Shown: positions 1 to 14,101, counted from the stretch's first letter. The stretch: 64,000 nt of DNA from Micromonospora sonchi (GCF_014646235.1 NZ_BMNB01000012.1:1-64000); one strand, 5' to 3'. The notes: generated by a model from the letters alone, not told the origin. Numbers and translations: made by a program.

Positions 1-687
1 ACCCACCACAACCGCCTCGCCCGCACCGGCATCACCCCCATGACCCCCACCACCGCCCTCACCCTCCTCGACCACGCCCTCACCACCCACCACCCCACCC
101 CCACCGCCACCCAATGGAACCTGAGCGACCCGGCCTCGCTACCGCCGATGCTCAGCGGTCTCGCGCCGGCCGTCCGGCGGCGGGCCCAGGCCCAGGCCCG
201 CTACGACGACCCGGGCCTGCCCGACCGGCTGGCCGCACTCTCCGGTGCCGACCAGCAGCGGATGCTGGAGGACCTGGTCCGGCAGCAGGCGTCCGTCGTG
301 CTCGCCCAGGACTCGGTCGACGGCGTCGACCCCGAGCAGGCCTTCCGCGACCTCGGGTTCGACTCGCTCACCTCGGTCGAGCTACGCAACCGGCTCATCG
401 GTCTCACCGGGCTTCAACTCGCCGCCACGGTCGTCTTCGACCACCCCACCCCGCGCCAACTCGCCACGCACCTGGGTGACGCGCTGGCCTCTCCCGCCGA
501 CGATCCGCTGACCGAGATCGAACGGCTGCTGGAGGCGAGATCCGCCGAGCCCGGGTTGCCCGATCTGCTCCGCCGGTACCTGGATCGGCTGGGTCCGGGC
601 TGGGCGGCGACGGAGTCGCTGGACACGGCGACCGCGTCGGACGAAGAGCTGTTCGCGGTCATCGACGGCGACCCGCAGAAGGGCTGA
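1..687 (+). CDS. Type I modular polyketide synthase, 3' end (5' truncated by window)
   Basis: The reading frame is open from the first base, so this is the C-terminal 228 residues of a larger PKS. The first part looks like the end of a ketoreductase and a linker. An acyl carrier protein follows, with the phosphopantetheine motif LGFDSLTSVELRNRL around residue 120. A short helical, acidic C-terminal tail (about residues 170-228) looks like a docking domain that would pair with the N-terminal coil of the next PKS. The next PKS starts 3 bases after this stop, so the two are co-transcribed and probably consecutive modules. Substrate and reductive state cannot be judged because KS and AT lie outside the window. 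Confidence 0.93.
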   Translation, partial: THHNRLARTGITPMTPTTALTLLDHALTTHHPTPTATQWNLSDPASLPPMLSGLAPAVRRRAQAQARYDDPGLPDRLAALSGADQQRMLEDLVRQQASVVLAQDSVDGVDPEQAFRDLGFDSLTSVELRNRLIGLTGLQLAATVVFDHPTPRQLATHLGDALASPADDPLTEIERLLEARSAEPGLPDLLRRYLDRLGPGWAATESLDTATASDEELFAVIDGDPQKG

Positions 688-690
688 GGC

Positions 691-5420
<4,730 letters not shown>

Positions 5421-5424
<4 letters not shown>

Positions 5425-6272
5425 TGGTTGTAGGAGTGGTCGGAGCCGGGGTGATGGGCGTCGGCGTCGCGCAGAACCTGGCCGCGAGCGGCTACCAGGT
5501 GGTGCTGGTCGACCGGGACGAGGAGACGCTGGACAGGGCACGGGCGACGATCGCCCGGGACTGCCGGATGAGTGCCCTGATGGGTGGGCCGGCGCTCGAC
5601 CCGGCCGCCGTGCTCGCCCGGATCACCACCGCCGTGGGCGTACCCGCGGTGGCCAAGGCATCCGTCGTCATCGAGAACGTGACCGAGAACTGGGAGATCA
5701 AGCGCGCGGTGCACGCCGAGCTGGACGAGGTGTGCGGACCCGACACGGTGGTCATCGCGAACACCTCGGCGATACCGATCACCCGCCTCGCCGCGGTGTC
5801 CAGCCGGCCGCAGCAGGTGGTCGGCGTGCACTTCATGAACCCGGTGCCGGCCAAGCCGGTGGTGGAGCTCATTCCGGGCGTACACACCACACCGAAGGCG
5901 ATGGAGCGGACCCGGGCGCTGCTGGCCGGAATGGGCAAGAAGGCGGTGCAGGTGAAGGACTCGGCAGGGTTCGTCTCCAACCGGGTGCTGATGCTCACCG
6001 TCAACGAGGCCGCGTACCTGGTCTACGAGGGAGTCGCCACCGCGGAGTCGGTCGACGAGGTGTTCCGCGGCTGTTTCGGCCACCCGATGGGGCCGCTGGA
6101 GACCGCCGACCTGATCGGCGTCGACACCATCCTCTACAGCGTGGAAGTGCTCTACGAGCACTACGCGGACAGCAAGTACCGGCCGTGCCCGCTGCTCAAG
6201 CAGATGACCGACGCCGGGCTACACGGCCGCAAGACCGGCCGCGGCTTTTACACCTACCCCAACGGCAGCTGA
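5421..6272 (+). CDS. 3-hydroxyacyl-CoA dehydrogenase family protein, FkbK-like (hydroxy/methoxymalonyl-ACP pathway)
   Basis: This 283-residue NAD-dependent dehydrogenase has an N-terminal Rossmann motif (GVVGAGVMGVGVAQNL), the substrate signature HFMNPVP and a C-terminal helical 3HCDH domain (SAGFVSNRV, GLHGRKTGRGFYTY). In methoxymalonyl-ACP pathways the FkbK enzyme oxidises ACP-bound glycerate at C3 toward the aldehyde level. Three neighbours encode the rest of that pathway, which makes the assignment strong. GTG at 5421 overlaps the PKS stop and lies 8 bases after GGAGGA; ATG at 5424 is the alternative. The gene order matches FK520, ansamitocin and geldanamycin sub-clusters as I know them. 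Confidence 0.93.
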
Positions 6273-6284
6273 CAGGAGAGGCAG

Positions 6285-6527
6285 ATGGAGATCAGGCAGC
6301 GAGTTCTAGGGTTCATCACCGCGCGGTTCCCGCTGGCCGAACTCACCGGAAGCGAGGACATCTTCTCCCTCGGGTTCGTCAACTCGCTCTTCGCGATGGA
6401 ACTGGTGATGTTCGTGGAGAAGGAGTTCGGCATCACCGTCCCGAACGAGGCACTGCGGATCGACAACTTCCGGACCGCCGACTCGATAGCCGCCCTGGTG
6501 CAGCGGCAGCTCTCGGTCACCGCGTAG
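6285..6527 (+). CDS. Discrete acyl carrier protein, FkbJ-like
   Basis: This 80-residue carrier protein has its phosphopantetheine serine in the motif GFVNSLFAMEL, where the usual DSL is NSL; this variant is typical of FkbJ-type carriers. It would hold glyceryl, then hydroxymalonyl-semialdehyde and hydroxymalonyl intermediates while the FkbH, FkbK and FkbI partners act on them, and then deliver the unit to a PKS acyltransferase. It starts at ATG after AGGAGAGG and lies 12 bases after the dehydrogenase and 10 bases before the acyl-CoA dehydrogenase gene. Confidence 0.92.
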   Translation: MEIRQRVLGFITARFPLAELTGSEDIFSLGFVNSLFAMELVMFVEKEFGITVPNEALRIDNFRTADSIAALVQRQLSVTA

Positions 6528-6537
6528 GACGGCCGCG

Positions 6538-7671
6538 ATGACGAGCGTCACGGATCGAGGGATCTACCTGGACGCCACCGGCGAGTTCGTGGACGCCTAC
6601 ATCGTCCCGTACGCCGACGCCTGGGACCGGGCCGGCGCGATCCCGGAGGACCTGCTCGACAGGCTCTCCGGGGCTGGGCTGTGGGCACCGTTCCTCCCGG
6701 TCACGGTTGGCGGGCAGGGGCTGGACATGATCGGCTTCGGCACCCTGCACGAGGAGATCGGCCGGGGCTGCTCGTCGGTGCGCAGCCTGCTCACCGTGCA
6801 CAGCATGGTGGCCTGGGCGGTGCAGCGCTTCGGCGACGACGCCCAGCGCGAGCGCTGGCTGCCGCCGCTGGCCGCCGGTCGTACGCTGGGTGCCTTCTGC
6901 CTCTCGGAGCCAGCGGCCGGCAGCGACACCTCGGCCATCGCGACCAGGGCGGTCCCACACGGCAGCGGCTGGCGGCTGACCGGCGTCAAGAAATGGATCA
7001 CCAATGGGCAGCGGGCCGACCTGTTCCTGGTCTTCGCCCGGCTCGGCGCCGGCACGGTCGCGTTCCTGGTGCCGCGCGGCACCGTCGGGGTCGGGGTCCG
7101 TCCGATCGACGACATGCTCGGCACCCGCGCCTCGATGCTCGCCGAGGTGACGTTCGACGACGTCGAACTGAAATCGGACGCGCTGCTCGGTCCGAGTGCG
7201 TTCGCGAGCGGCATGGTGCTGACCGGCGTGCTGGACCTCGGCCGGTACAGCGTCGCCAGCGGCTCGATCGGCATCATCCGGGCCTGTCTGGAGGCGTCTG
7301 CGGCGTACACCGAACAGCGCACGGTCGGCGGCCGGCCGCTGCGCGAGTTGCCGCTGATCCAGGCGAAGATCTCCGACATGGTCACCGACCTGCGCGCCGG
7401 CCGGCTGCTGCTCGCCGACGCGGGGCGGCTCAAGGACGCCGGTGACTCCGCCACCCTGATGGCGACCTGGATCGCGAAGTACTTCACCTCGACCGCCGCC
7501 GCCCGGCACGCAGCCGAGGCGGTGCAGATCCACGGCGCCAACGGGTGCAGCCCGCAGTACCCGGTCGCCCGGTACTACCGGGACGCGAAGGTCATGGAAA
7601 TCATCGAAGGGAGCACCGAGGTGCAGCGCACCATGATTGCCGCGGAGGCCTACCGGGGGAGGGTCCGATGA
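6538..7671 (+). CDS. Acyl-CoA dehydrogenase family protein, FkbI-like
   Basis: This 377-residue flavoprotein has the normal length and domain order of the acyl-CoA dehydrogenase family: an N-terminal helical domain (LTVHSMVAWAV), a beta domain (CLSEPAAGSDTSAI, KKWITNG) and a C-terminal helical domain ending with the signature EIIEGSTEVQRTMI, which includes the family's catalytic glutamate region. FkbI homologues oxidise the ACP-bound semialdehyde/hydroxyacid to the malonyl level. The stop overlaps the start of the FkbH-like gene (ATGA), which suggests translational coupling. Function rests on the neighbourhood, because acyl-CoA dehydrogenases are diverse. Confidence 0.93.
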   Translation: MTSVTDRGIYLDATGEFVDAYIVPYADAWDRAGAIPEDLLDRLSGAGLWAPFLPVTVGGQGLDMIGFGTLHEEIGRGCSSVRSLLTVHSMVAWAVQRFGDDAQRERWLPPLAAGRTLGAFCLSEPAAGSDTSAIATRAVPHGSGWRLTGVKKWITNGQRADLFLVFARLGAGTVAFLVPRGTVGVGVRPIDDMLGTRASMLAEVTFDDVELKSDALLGPSAFASGMVLTGVLDLGRYSVASGSIGIIRACLEASAAYTEQRTVGGRPLRELPLIQAKISDMVTDLRAGRLLLADAGRLKDAGDSATLMATWIAKYFTSTAAARHAAEAVQIHGANGCSPQYPVARYYRDAKVMEIIEGSTEVQRTMIAAEAYRGRVR

Positions 7672-8786
7672 GCATCCTGCAGGACAGCGAGGTTGCCGTG
7701 ACGGCCGCAGCGGCGAGCACCGCAACGGCCGGGCGGGCGGCGGCCGGCAAGCCCCGGCAGGGGCGGATCAAGTGTGTGGTCTGGGACCTGGACAACACGC
7801 TGTGGAACGGCACGCTGCTGGAGGGGGACGAGGTCACGCTCCGGCCGGCGGTGCTGGCGCACATCCGGCGGCTGGACCGGATGGGTGTGCTGCACTCCGT
7901 CGCCAGCCGGAACGACCCGCAGGCCGCGCTCGCCAAGCTCGGCGAACTCGGCGTGGCGGACCTGTTCCTCTGCCCGCAGGCGAACTGGAACGCGAAGTCC
8001 GACTCGATCCGACAGATCGCCAAGGCGCTCAACCTCGGCCTCGACGCGTTCGCCTTCGTCGACGACCAGCCGTTCGAGTTGGCCGAGGTGGCGCACATGC
8101 TGCCCGAGGTGACCTGCGTCGACGTGGCCGACCTCGACGAGGCGCTGGCCCGGCCCGAGTTCGTCCCCCGGTTCGTCACCGACGAGTCCGCCCAGCGCCG
8201 CGCGATGTACCAGGGCCAGATGGTCCGGGACGAGCTGGCTCGGGAGTTCGTCGGCACCGACGACGAATTCCTGGCCGGGCTGGAGATGGTCTTCACCATC
8301 GCGCCGGCGGGCCAGGTCGACCTGCAACGCGCCGAGGAGCTGACGGTACGCACCAACCAGCTCAACGCCACCGGCCGGACCTACTCCTACGACGAACTCG
8401 ACGAGTTGCGCCGCGACCCCGACCATCTGTTGCTGGTCGCCTCGCTCACCGACCGGTTCGGCAGCTACGGAAAGATCGGCCTGGCCCTGGTGGAGAAGCG
8501 TGATCCGGCACTGTGGAGGCTTCGGATGCTGCTGATGTCCTGCCGGGTGATGTCCCGGGGCGTCGGCATGGTGCTGCTCAACCATGTGATGCGGCTCGCC
8601 GCCGAGGCCGGTGCGGGGCTGCACGCCGACTTCGTGGAGACCGACCGCAACCGGATGATGCGGATCACGTACGCGTTCAGCGGCTTCACCGAGGTCAGCC
8701 GGGACGGCCAGCGGATCGTGCTCGCCGCCGACCTGACGAATCTGCAGGATCCGTCGCCGCACGTCCGGTTGGAGATCGTGCCGTGA
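7668..8786 (+). CDS. HAD-like FkbH protein (glyceryl-ACP forming phosphatase/transferase)
   Basis: This 372-residue protein has an N-terminal tail (1-33), then a HAD phosphatase domain with the nucleophile motif VVWDLDNTLWNG and a later FVDDQPFE acidic motif. The C-terminal half contains VRTNQLNATGRTYS, SCRVMSRG and the GNAT-like fold common to FkbH proteins. FkbH enzymes take 1,3-bisphosphoglycerate, remove phosphate and load glyceryl onto the partner ACP, the first step of the methoxy/hydroxymalonyl-ACP pathway. ATG 7668 overlaps the upstream stop. Glyceryl-loading homologues also serve spirotetronate pathways, but the accompanying FkbI and FkbK homologues favour the malonyl route. Confidence 0.94.
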   Translation: MSILQDSEVAVTAAAASTATAGRAAAGKPRQGRIKCVVWDLDNTLWNGTLLEGDEVTLRPAVLAHIRRLDRMGVLHSVASRNDPQAALAKLGELGVADLFLCPQANWNAKSDSIRQIAKALNLGLDAFAFVDDQPFELAEVAHMLPEVTCVDVADLDEALARPEFVPRFVTDESAQRRAMYQGQMVRDELAREFVGTDDEFLAGLEMVFTIAPAGQVDLQRAEELTVRTNQLNATGRTYSYDELDELRRDPDHLLLVASLTDRFGSYGKIGLALVEKRDPALWRLRMLLMSCRVMSRGVGMVLLNHVMRLAAEAGAGLHADFVETDRNRMMRITYAFSGFTEVSRDGQRIVLAADLTNLQDPSPHVRLEIVP

Positions 8787-9568
8787 GCGTACCCACGAGG
8801 TCCGCCGGCACCGGTGTCTCCAAGCGGGTCCTGCCGTTCGGGGTACCCGACGGCGCGCTGCGGCTGTACTGCCTGCCGCACGCCGGCGCCAGCGCCTCGG
8901 TCTTCCGCCCGTGGATCGGCCGGGTGCCCGGGGTCGCGGTCTGCCCGATGCAGCCACCGGGCCGCGAGGGTCGCAACGCGGAGCCCCAGCACGAACGGAT
9001 GGAGTCGCTCGCCGACGAGTTCGCCCGCGCCGTCCTCGAGGTGCTCGACCGCGGCACCCACCCGTACGCGGTCTACGGGCACAGCCTCGGTGCGCTGGTC
9101 GGGTACGAGGTGGTGCGCCGGATCGGCGAGCTCGGCGGTCCCGCTCCGGTGCATCTGTTCGTCTCCGGCTGCGGGGCACCCGAGCGCAGCGCAGAGACCG
9201 GTCCCCTGGTCAGCACGATGAGCGACGCGCAGATCGCCGCGCTGATGAGTCGCCTCGGCGGCACCCCGCCCGGGTTGCTCGCCGAGCCGGCGCTGCTGCG
9301 CATGTTCCTGCCGCCGTTCCGGGCGGACTTCGTGATCAAGGAGAACTACGCATACCGCCCAGGGCCGCCGCTGGCAGTGCCGATCACCGCGCTGGCCGCC
9401 ACCGACGACCCGCGCGTCGGCCCCGGCGACGTGGAGGCGTGGGCCGGGCACACCGCCGGGCCGTTCCGGTTGCACACCCTGGCCGGCGGCCACTTCGCCG
9501 CACTGGAACAGGCGGCGGTGACGCATCGGCACATCGCCGAGGCGTTGCGCGGAACCGTCGCCTGCTGA
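8783..9568 (+). CDS. Type II thioesterase (alpha/beta hydrolase, editing)
   Basis: This 261-residue alpha/beta hydrolase of the GrsT/TEII family has an oxyanion-region motif (LYCLPHAGASASVF), the nucleophile in YGHSLGALVGYE, an aspartate candidate in ALAATDDPRVGP and the catalytic histidine in GGHFAALE. Such enzymes hydrolyse wrong or stalled acyl groups from carrier proteins of PKS and NRPS lines. GTG at 8783 overlaps the FkbH-like stop. It is the last gene of the + strand operon and converges on the - strand operon. No TE I domain is visible in either complete PKS of the window, so a role in product release cannot be excluded. Confidence 0.92.
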   Translation: MSVPTRSAGTGVSKRVLPFGVPDGALRLYCLPHAGASASVFRPWIGRVPGVAVCPMQPPGREGRNAEPQHERMESLADEFARAVLEVLDRGTHPYAVYGHSLGALVGYEVVRRIGELGGPAPVHLFVSGCGAPERSAETGPLVSTMSDAQIAALMSRLGGTPPGLLAEPALLRMFLPPFRADFVIKENYAYRPGPPLAVPITALAATDDPRVGPGDVEAWAGHTAGPFRLHTLAGGHFAALEQAAVTHRHIAEALRGTVAC

Positions 9569-9611
9569 ACCTTGTCCCTGCCCTCAGCCGGGCCGGGCTC
9601 GGGCTCCCGCA

Positions 9612-9661
9612 GCCCGGCCCGGCCCGGCTTCCGCTCGCCCGGCCCGGCCCGGCTTCCGCTC
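9612..9661 (+). repeat. Perfect 25-bp tandem duplication between convergent operons
   Basis: A GC-rich 25-base unit (GCCCGGCCCGG...TTCCGCTC) occurs twice head to tail between the thioesterase stop and the end of the AT-less PKS gene. The 152-base gap holds no gene. It may lie in a terminator region for both operons, but no clear stem plus T tract is visible. Confidence 0.7.
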
Positions 9662-9720
9662 CTGGCAGGACGCGAGGACGGACACCTTCGGGTTCTGCCG
9701 CCGGGTGCCGGTTGCCTACG

Positions 9721-12700
9721 TCAGCTCCCGGACCGGATCATCGCGGCAAGCTGACGCACCGTGGGGTGCTCGACGATCGCCGTCACCGGCACCGCCGCCC
9801 GCGCCGTGTCCCGGATCCGGGCGGCCACCTGGATGGCGACCAGCGAGTGTCCACCCAGCTCGAAGAAGTTGTCCGCCGCGCCCACCTCGGCCAGGCCGAG
9901 CACCTCCGCCCAGACGCCGGCGATCGCCGCCTCCAGTTCGTCGGCCGGTTCGACGTACGCGGTGTCGAGGTTCGGCCGCGGGTGGGCGGGCCGGGCCGCG
10001 ACGGCCCGGTCCGGACCGTCGTCGCCGATCACCCAGCGCCGTACCCGCTCCTGTAGCGGGCCCGTGGACACCACCACGTGACCGAGCCGGTCGGCGGCGG
10101 CGAGGACGCGTTCGAAGACCCCGATGCCCTCCTCGGCCGTCATCTGGAACGTGCCGCCGGCCCGCCGGGGATCCACGGCCCAGGTGTCCCAGTCCACAGT
10201 GGTCCACCGACCCTGGCCGTCGCGCCGGGCCGCCCGCGCGTACGCGTCGAGCGTGGCGTTGGCGGCAGCGTACGGGCCGAGGGCCGGCCCGCCGAGCACC
10301 GCGGCGATCGACGAGAGGGTGAGTCGGGGCCCATCGCAGCGGCCCGCCAGCACCTCCTGCAACACCTGGAAACCGGTCACCTTGGTCCGGAAGTGCGCCT
10401 CGCTGGTCGTCTCGTCGGTCTGGTGCGCCAACGTGAAGTAGCGGGAATCCTGGGCACCCGCCCCGTGTACCACCACGTCGATCCCACCGAACCGCTCGGT
10501 CGCAGCGTCCACCACCGCGCGCATCTGCCGCACGTCGGCCACGTCGGCCGAGCAGGCGAGCACCCGGGCGCCACGCGCCTCCAGGTCGAGTACGTTGCGC
10601 ACGTGTCGGGCTGCCCGGCCGTCCGCGCCGCCGTCGAGGTACGCCTGCCAGGTCTCCTGCGGCGGCAGTTCGGTGCGCCCGGTCAGCACCAACCGGCAAC
10701 CGTAACGGTCGGCCAGGTGCCCGGCCAGGGCGATCCCGACGTCGCCGAGTCCGCCGGTGATGAGCACCGTGCTGGTGGGCCCGAGCGGCGCGCCGCGCTC
10801 GTCCAGCGGAAGCGGGTCGAAGTGCCGCAGCCACGGCTCGCCGCAGCGGAGGGCGACCGGACCCTCGTGCGGCTGCACCAGCGCGGCGAGCAGCACCTCG
10901 GCGTCCGTCCGGTCGTCGACGTCGACGTGCCGGCAGCGCAGCGCGTCGTTCTCCGACATCAGCGTCGGCGCGAGCGCGCCGACCGCCGCCTGGTCGGGGT
11001 TGCACAGGTCACCACCGGTCACGCCGACCGCCCCGGAGGTGAGCAGCACGAGTTCGGTCGGGCCGCCGTACCCGTCACCGGCGAGCGCGTCGGCGATCTG
11101 GAGCGTCGCGCGGTATCCGCGGCGGTCCGGGTCGTGGCCGCCGAGGCTCCAGCCCTGCACGATCGTGCGCGGCGCGACCATCAGCGCGCCGAACAGCTCG
11201 CCCAGGTCCGCGCCGACGACGAAGTCGTCGGCGTCGGTCAGTTCGAACGCGGCTCCGGGGCGGGCCGTGGTGACCTCGGCGCCGGCCCGGGTGAGCCGGT
11301 CGACCAGCGCCTCCCCGCGCGGGTCGGCGGAGAGCACCAGCCACGGCCCGGCGGCCCGCAGTCGGGTGTCCAGGTCCAGCTCGGGCAGCGGGCGCTGCCG
11401 CCAGCTCGGCAGGTAGGTCCATCCGGTGTACGCGGGCTGCTCCGCCCGCGCCTTCGGCTCGACCCAGTGCCGGCGGCGCTGGAACGGGTACGTCGGCAGT
11501 GGGACGCGCCGCCCCCGGCCCTCGTGAAGCGCCGCCCAGTCCACCGTGCACCCGTCGAGCCAGAGCCTGGCCAGCGTGCCGAGCAGCCACTCCTCGCTCG
11601 GCTCAGCGGGCACGACCACCTCGATCGGGCCGTCGCCGAGGCGTACCGACAGCCGTTCGAACCAGGCGGCGACCTGGTCCGTGGCGTTCACCAGCCGGAC
11701 CGCCGGGGCGCGGCGGGTGGGTTCGCCGTCGAGCCAGCGCTCCGGCTCGTCGAGCGCCGAGACGGCGTCGGCCAGGTCGCGGCAGAGGATCGCGCGGCGC
11801 AGCGCGAACTGGCCGCGGGACACCTGGAGGGTGTACGCGACGTCGGCCAGCTCGACGTCGGCCGACCGCACATCGTCGTCAGCGGCGGCGCGCAGGTGGT
11901 GGCGCAGCCGTTCGGTCAATGCGTTGAGCGCGGCCGGGTCGGCAGCCGAGAAGGTCAGCAGATGCGGACCGGGGCGCGGGTCGCCCGCCGGAAGCGGAGG
12001 CGCCTCCTCCAGCACCAGGTGCGCGTTGGTGCCGCCCAGACCGAACGAGCTCACCCCGGCCCGGCGCGGCTGCGGCCCCGCAGGCCACGGCCGCTGCCGG
12101 TCCAGCACGGCGAACCGGTCACCGGCGGCGGCGAGCGCGCTGTTCGGGGTGACGAAGTTCGGGGTGGCCGGCAGCGTCCGGTGCCGGAGCGCCTGGGTGG
12201 CACGGATCAGGCCGGTCACCCCGGAGGCCCGGTCCAGGTGCCCGATGCTCGGCTTCAGCGTACCCAGCACGCACGGTTCCGCCCGGCCGGCGGGAAAGGC
12301 CCGGGCCATCGCCGCCAGCTCGACGGCGTCGCCGAGTACGGTGCCGGTGGCGTGACACTCGACGTACCCGACGGTCTCCGGCTTGACTCCGGCCACCGTC
12401 ATCGCGGACTCGATGACCTCGGCCTGGCCGTCCACCCCGGGCGCCGGGTAACCAGCCCGGTCCGGGCCGTCGTTGTTCACCGCCGAACCGAGGATGACGG
12501 CGAGGATCGGGTCACCGTCGGCCAGCGCGTCGGTCATCCGCTTCAGCGCCACCACGCCGACGCCGTTGCCCATCACGCTTCCGGTCGCGGCCGCGTCGAA
12601 GCTGCGGACCACGCCGTCGGGAGAGAGGATGCCGCCCTGCTCGTACCGGTAGCCGGCGGGCTGCGGCAGGCCGACCGCCGCGCCGCCGGCGAGCGCCATG

Positions 12701-13293
12701 TCGCACTCGTAGGTGAGGATGCTCTGGCAGGCCAGGTGGACCGCGACCAGCGAGGTGGAGCAGAACGTCTGGACGGTGATGCTCGGGCCGCGTAGGCCGA
12801 GCTTGTAGGCGACCAGCGAGGTCAGCGAGTCCCGCTCGCTACCGGCCGCCAGCAGGAGGTGTCCGCCCGGCTCGTCGTTCAGCCCGTCGAGATTGCGGGT
12901 CAGGTAGTCCGGAAAGCCGCATCCGGCGAAGACCCCGACCTGCCCGGGCGCTTCGGTCGGGCAGTAGCCGGCCCGCTCCAGCGCCTCCCACGCGCACTCC
13001 AGGAAGAGCCGGTGCTGCGGCTCCATGGTGGCCGCCTCCTGCGGGTTGAAGCCGAACACCCCGGCGTCGAACTCCTCGATGCCGCACAGCGGCCCGCCGA
13101 CCGCGACGTACGCCGGGTCGGCGGCTGCCTCGGGATCCACGCCGGCCGCACGCAGCTCGTCGTCGGTGATGGTGCGCAGGCCGGGTAGCCCGGCCGACAG
13201 GTTGCGCCACAGCTCGTCGGTATCGGCGGCGCCGGGGAAGCGCCCGGACATGCCGATGATGGCGACGGCGGAGTCGTAGCTTGCCTCGGTCAC
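9721..13293 (-). CDS. AT-less type I polyketide synthase, KS-KR-ACP
   Basis: This 1190-residue protein has an N-terminal KS with Cys178 in TFCSTSLVAVH, histidines in VECHATGT and PSIGHLDRASG, and the end motif SSFGLGGTNAH. The next stretch is only a post-KS linker (including LPTYPFQRRRHW); no acyltransferase GHSxGE motif is present. A KR follows, with LITGGLGDVG, K in TKVTGFQVL, S in TLSSIAA and Y/N in PYAAANATLDAY, then an NRPS-like carrier domain (FFELGGHSLVAIQV). The KS active-site CSTS differs from the common CSSS. Without an AT, extender or starter must be supplied in trans or taken from a carrier protein. GTG 13293 follows GGAGG by 7 bases. It is the last gene of the operon that carries the ligase, decarboxylase and ACP. 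Confidence 0.94.
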   Translation of the reverse strand: MTEASYDSAVAIIGMSGRFPGAADTDELWRNLSAGLPGLRTITDDELRAAGVDPEAAADPAYVAVGGPLCGIEEFDAGVFGFNPQEAATMEPQHRLFLECAWEALERAGYCPTEAPGQVGVFAGCGFPDYLTRNLDGLNDEPGGHLLLAAGSERDSLTSLVAYKLGLRGPSITVQTFCSTSLVAVHLACQSILTYECDMALAGGAAVGLPQPAGYRYEQGGILSPDGVVRSFDAAATGSVMGNGVGVVALKRMTDALADGDPILAVILGSAVNNDGPDRAGYPAPGVDGQAEVIESAMTVAGVKPETVGYVECHATGTVLGDAVELAAMARAFPAGRAEPCVLGTLKPSIGHLDRASGVTGLIRATQALRHRTLPATPNFVTPNSALAAAGDRFAVLDRQRPWPAGPQPRRAGVSSFGLGGTNAHLVLEEAPPLPAGDPRPGPHLLTFSAADPAALNALTERLRHHLRAAADDDVRSADVELADVAYTLQVSRGQFALRRAILCRDLADAVSALDEPERWLDGEPTRRAPAVRLVNATDQVAAWFERLSVRLGDGPIEVVVPAEPSEEWLLGTLARLWLDGCTVDWAALHEGRGRRVPLPTYPFQRRRHWVEPKARAEQPAYTGWTYLPSWRQRPLPELDLDTRLRAAGPWLVLSADPRGEALVDRLTRAGAEVTTARPGAAFELTDADDFVVGADLGELFGALMVAPRTIVQGWSLGGHDPDRRGYRATLQIADALAGDGYGGPTELVLLTSGAVGVTGGDLCNPDQAAVGALAPTLMSENDALRCRHVDVDDRTDAEVLLAALVQPHEGPVALRCGEPWLRHFDPLPLDERGAPLGPTSTVLITGGLGDVGIALAGHLADRYGCRLVLTGRTELPPQETWQAYLDGGADGRAARHVRNVLDLEARGARVLACSADVADVRQMRAVVDAATERFGGIDVVVHGAGAQDSRYFTLAHQTDETTSEAHFRTKVTGFQVLQEVLAGRCDGPRLTLSSIAAVLGGPALGPYAAANATLDAYARAARRDGQGRWTTVDWDTWAVDPRRAGGTFQMTAEEGIGVFERVLAAADRLGHVVVSTGPLQERVRRWVIGDDGPDRAVAARPAHPRPNLDTAYVEPADELEAAIAGVWAEVLGLAEVGAADNFFELGGHSLVAIQVAARIRDTARAAVPVTAIVEHPTVRQLAAMIRSGS

Positions 13294-13345
13294 GTCATGC
13301 CTCCGGTCGCGGATCGGTCAGCGATGGTCGAGCTGGTCGGCGGGG

Positions 13346-14101
13346 TCAGAGCAGGTCGCTGCGTCCCCAGCCGCGGGAGAGCCGGTAGGTGGCGAGGCCG
13401 GCGAGGGCCAGGCCGATGCCGGCGACGACCAGAGCCGGCACCAGCATTCCGCGGAGGTCGCCCTGGACCGCGTTCTGCATCAGCGCCAGGCCCCAGTAGC
13501 CGGGTGAGGCCGGTGCGGCGTGTTGCAGCCAGCCGGGCATCAGGTCCACCGGGACCAGGGCGCCGCCGAGCGAACCGATCAGGATGGCGCCCAGGTCGGT
13601 GGCGAGCATCAGGTCACCACGGCTGCGCACCACGGTGGCCAGCGCGGTGCCCGCCGCGAGCACCGCGAAACCCCACAGCAGCACGGCGAGGGCGACGTGG
13701 AGGAGGTCGCGGGGCACCGGCAGGCCGATCACCGCACAGCCGAAGACCAGCAACGCCGTCTGCTGGACCAGCAGGACGGTGAAGACCGGGACGGCCTTGC
13801 CGATCAGCAACGAGGTACGCGGGGCGCGGCTGGCCCGCAGGCGGTCCCAGGTGCGCCACTCGCGTTCGGTGAGCACCGAGTTGCCGACCACGCCGAGAGC
13901 GAAGACCGAGAACAGGATCAACGGCCCGGTGACGGTCTGGAGGGTGCCGCCGTCGAGTGCCCGTTGGTACAGCGGCTCGAAGACCAGCATCAGGGCCATC
14001 GGCAGGAAGATGTAGCTGATGATCTGGGCTGGATCGCGCAGCCGCAGCAGCACGTTGTGCCGGATCTGTACCGCCGTGGCGTAGAGCGCGTCACCGATCA
14101 T
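13346..14101 (-). CDS. ABC-2 type transporter permease
   Basis: This 251-residue membrane protein has about six hydrophobic segments (for example YIFLPMALMLVFEPLY, VFTVLLVQQTALLVFGCAVI, VLLWGFAVLAAGTALATVV), typical of ABC-2 export permeases. The start overlaps the end of the ATPase gene, so the two form one exporter. Its place between the decarboxylase and the AT-less PKS genes suggests that it exports the cluster's product and gives self-resistance. That role is inferred from position only. Confidence 0.91.
   Translation of the reverse strand: MIGDALYATAVQIRHNVLLRLRDPAQIISYIFLPMALMLVFEPLYQRALDGGTLQTVTGPLILFSVFALGVVGNSVLTEREWRTWDRLRASRAPRTSLLIGKAVPVFTVLLVQQTALLVFGCAVIGLPVPRDLLHVALAVLLWGFAVLAAGTALATVVRSRGDLMLATDLGAILIGSLGGALVPVDLMPGWLQHAAPASPGYWGLALMQNAVQGDLRGMLVPALVVAGIGLALAGLATYRLSRGWGRSDLL

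Noticed and set aside
10078..12795. + strand frame of 905 codons opposite the AT-less PKS
   Set aside because: It has no domain motif and follows exactly the third-position bias of the - strand PKS, which has complete KS, KR and ACP motifs.
13346..14101. The ABC permease as part of an unrelated transport operon
   Set aside because: Overlaps and spacing tie it to the decarboxylase upstream and the PKS downstream, so it belongs to the biosynthetic operon.
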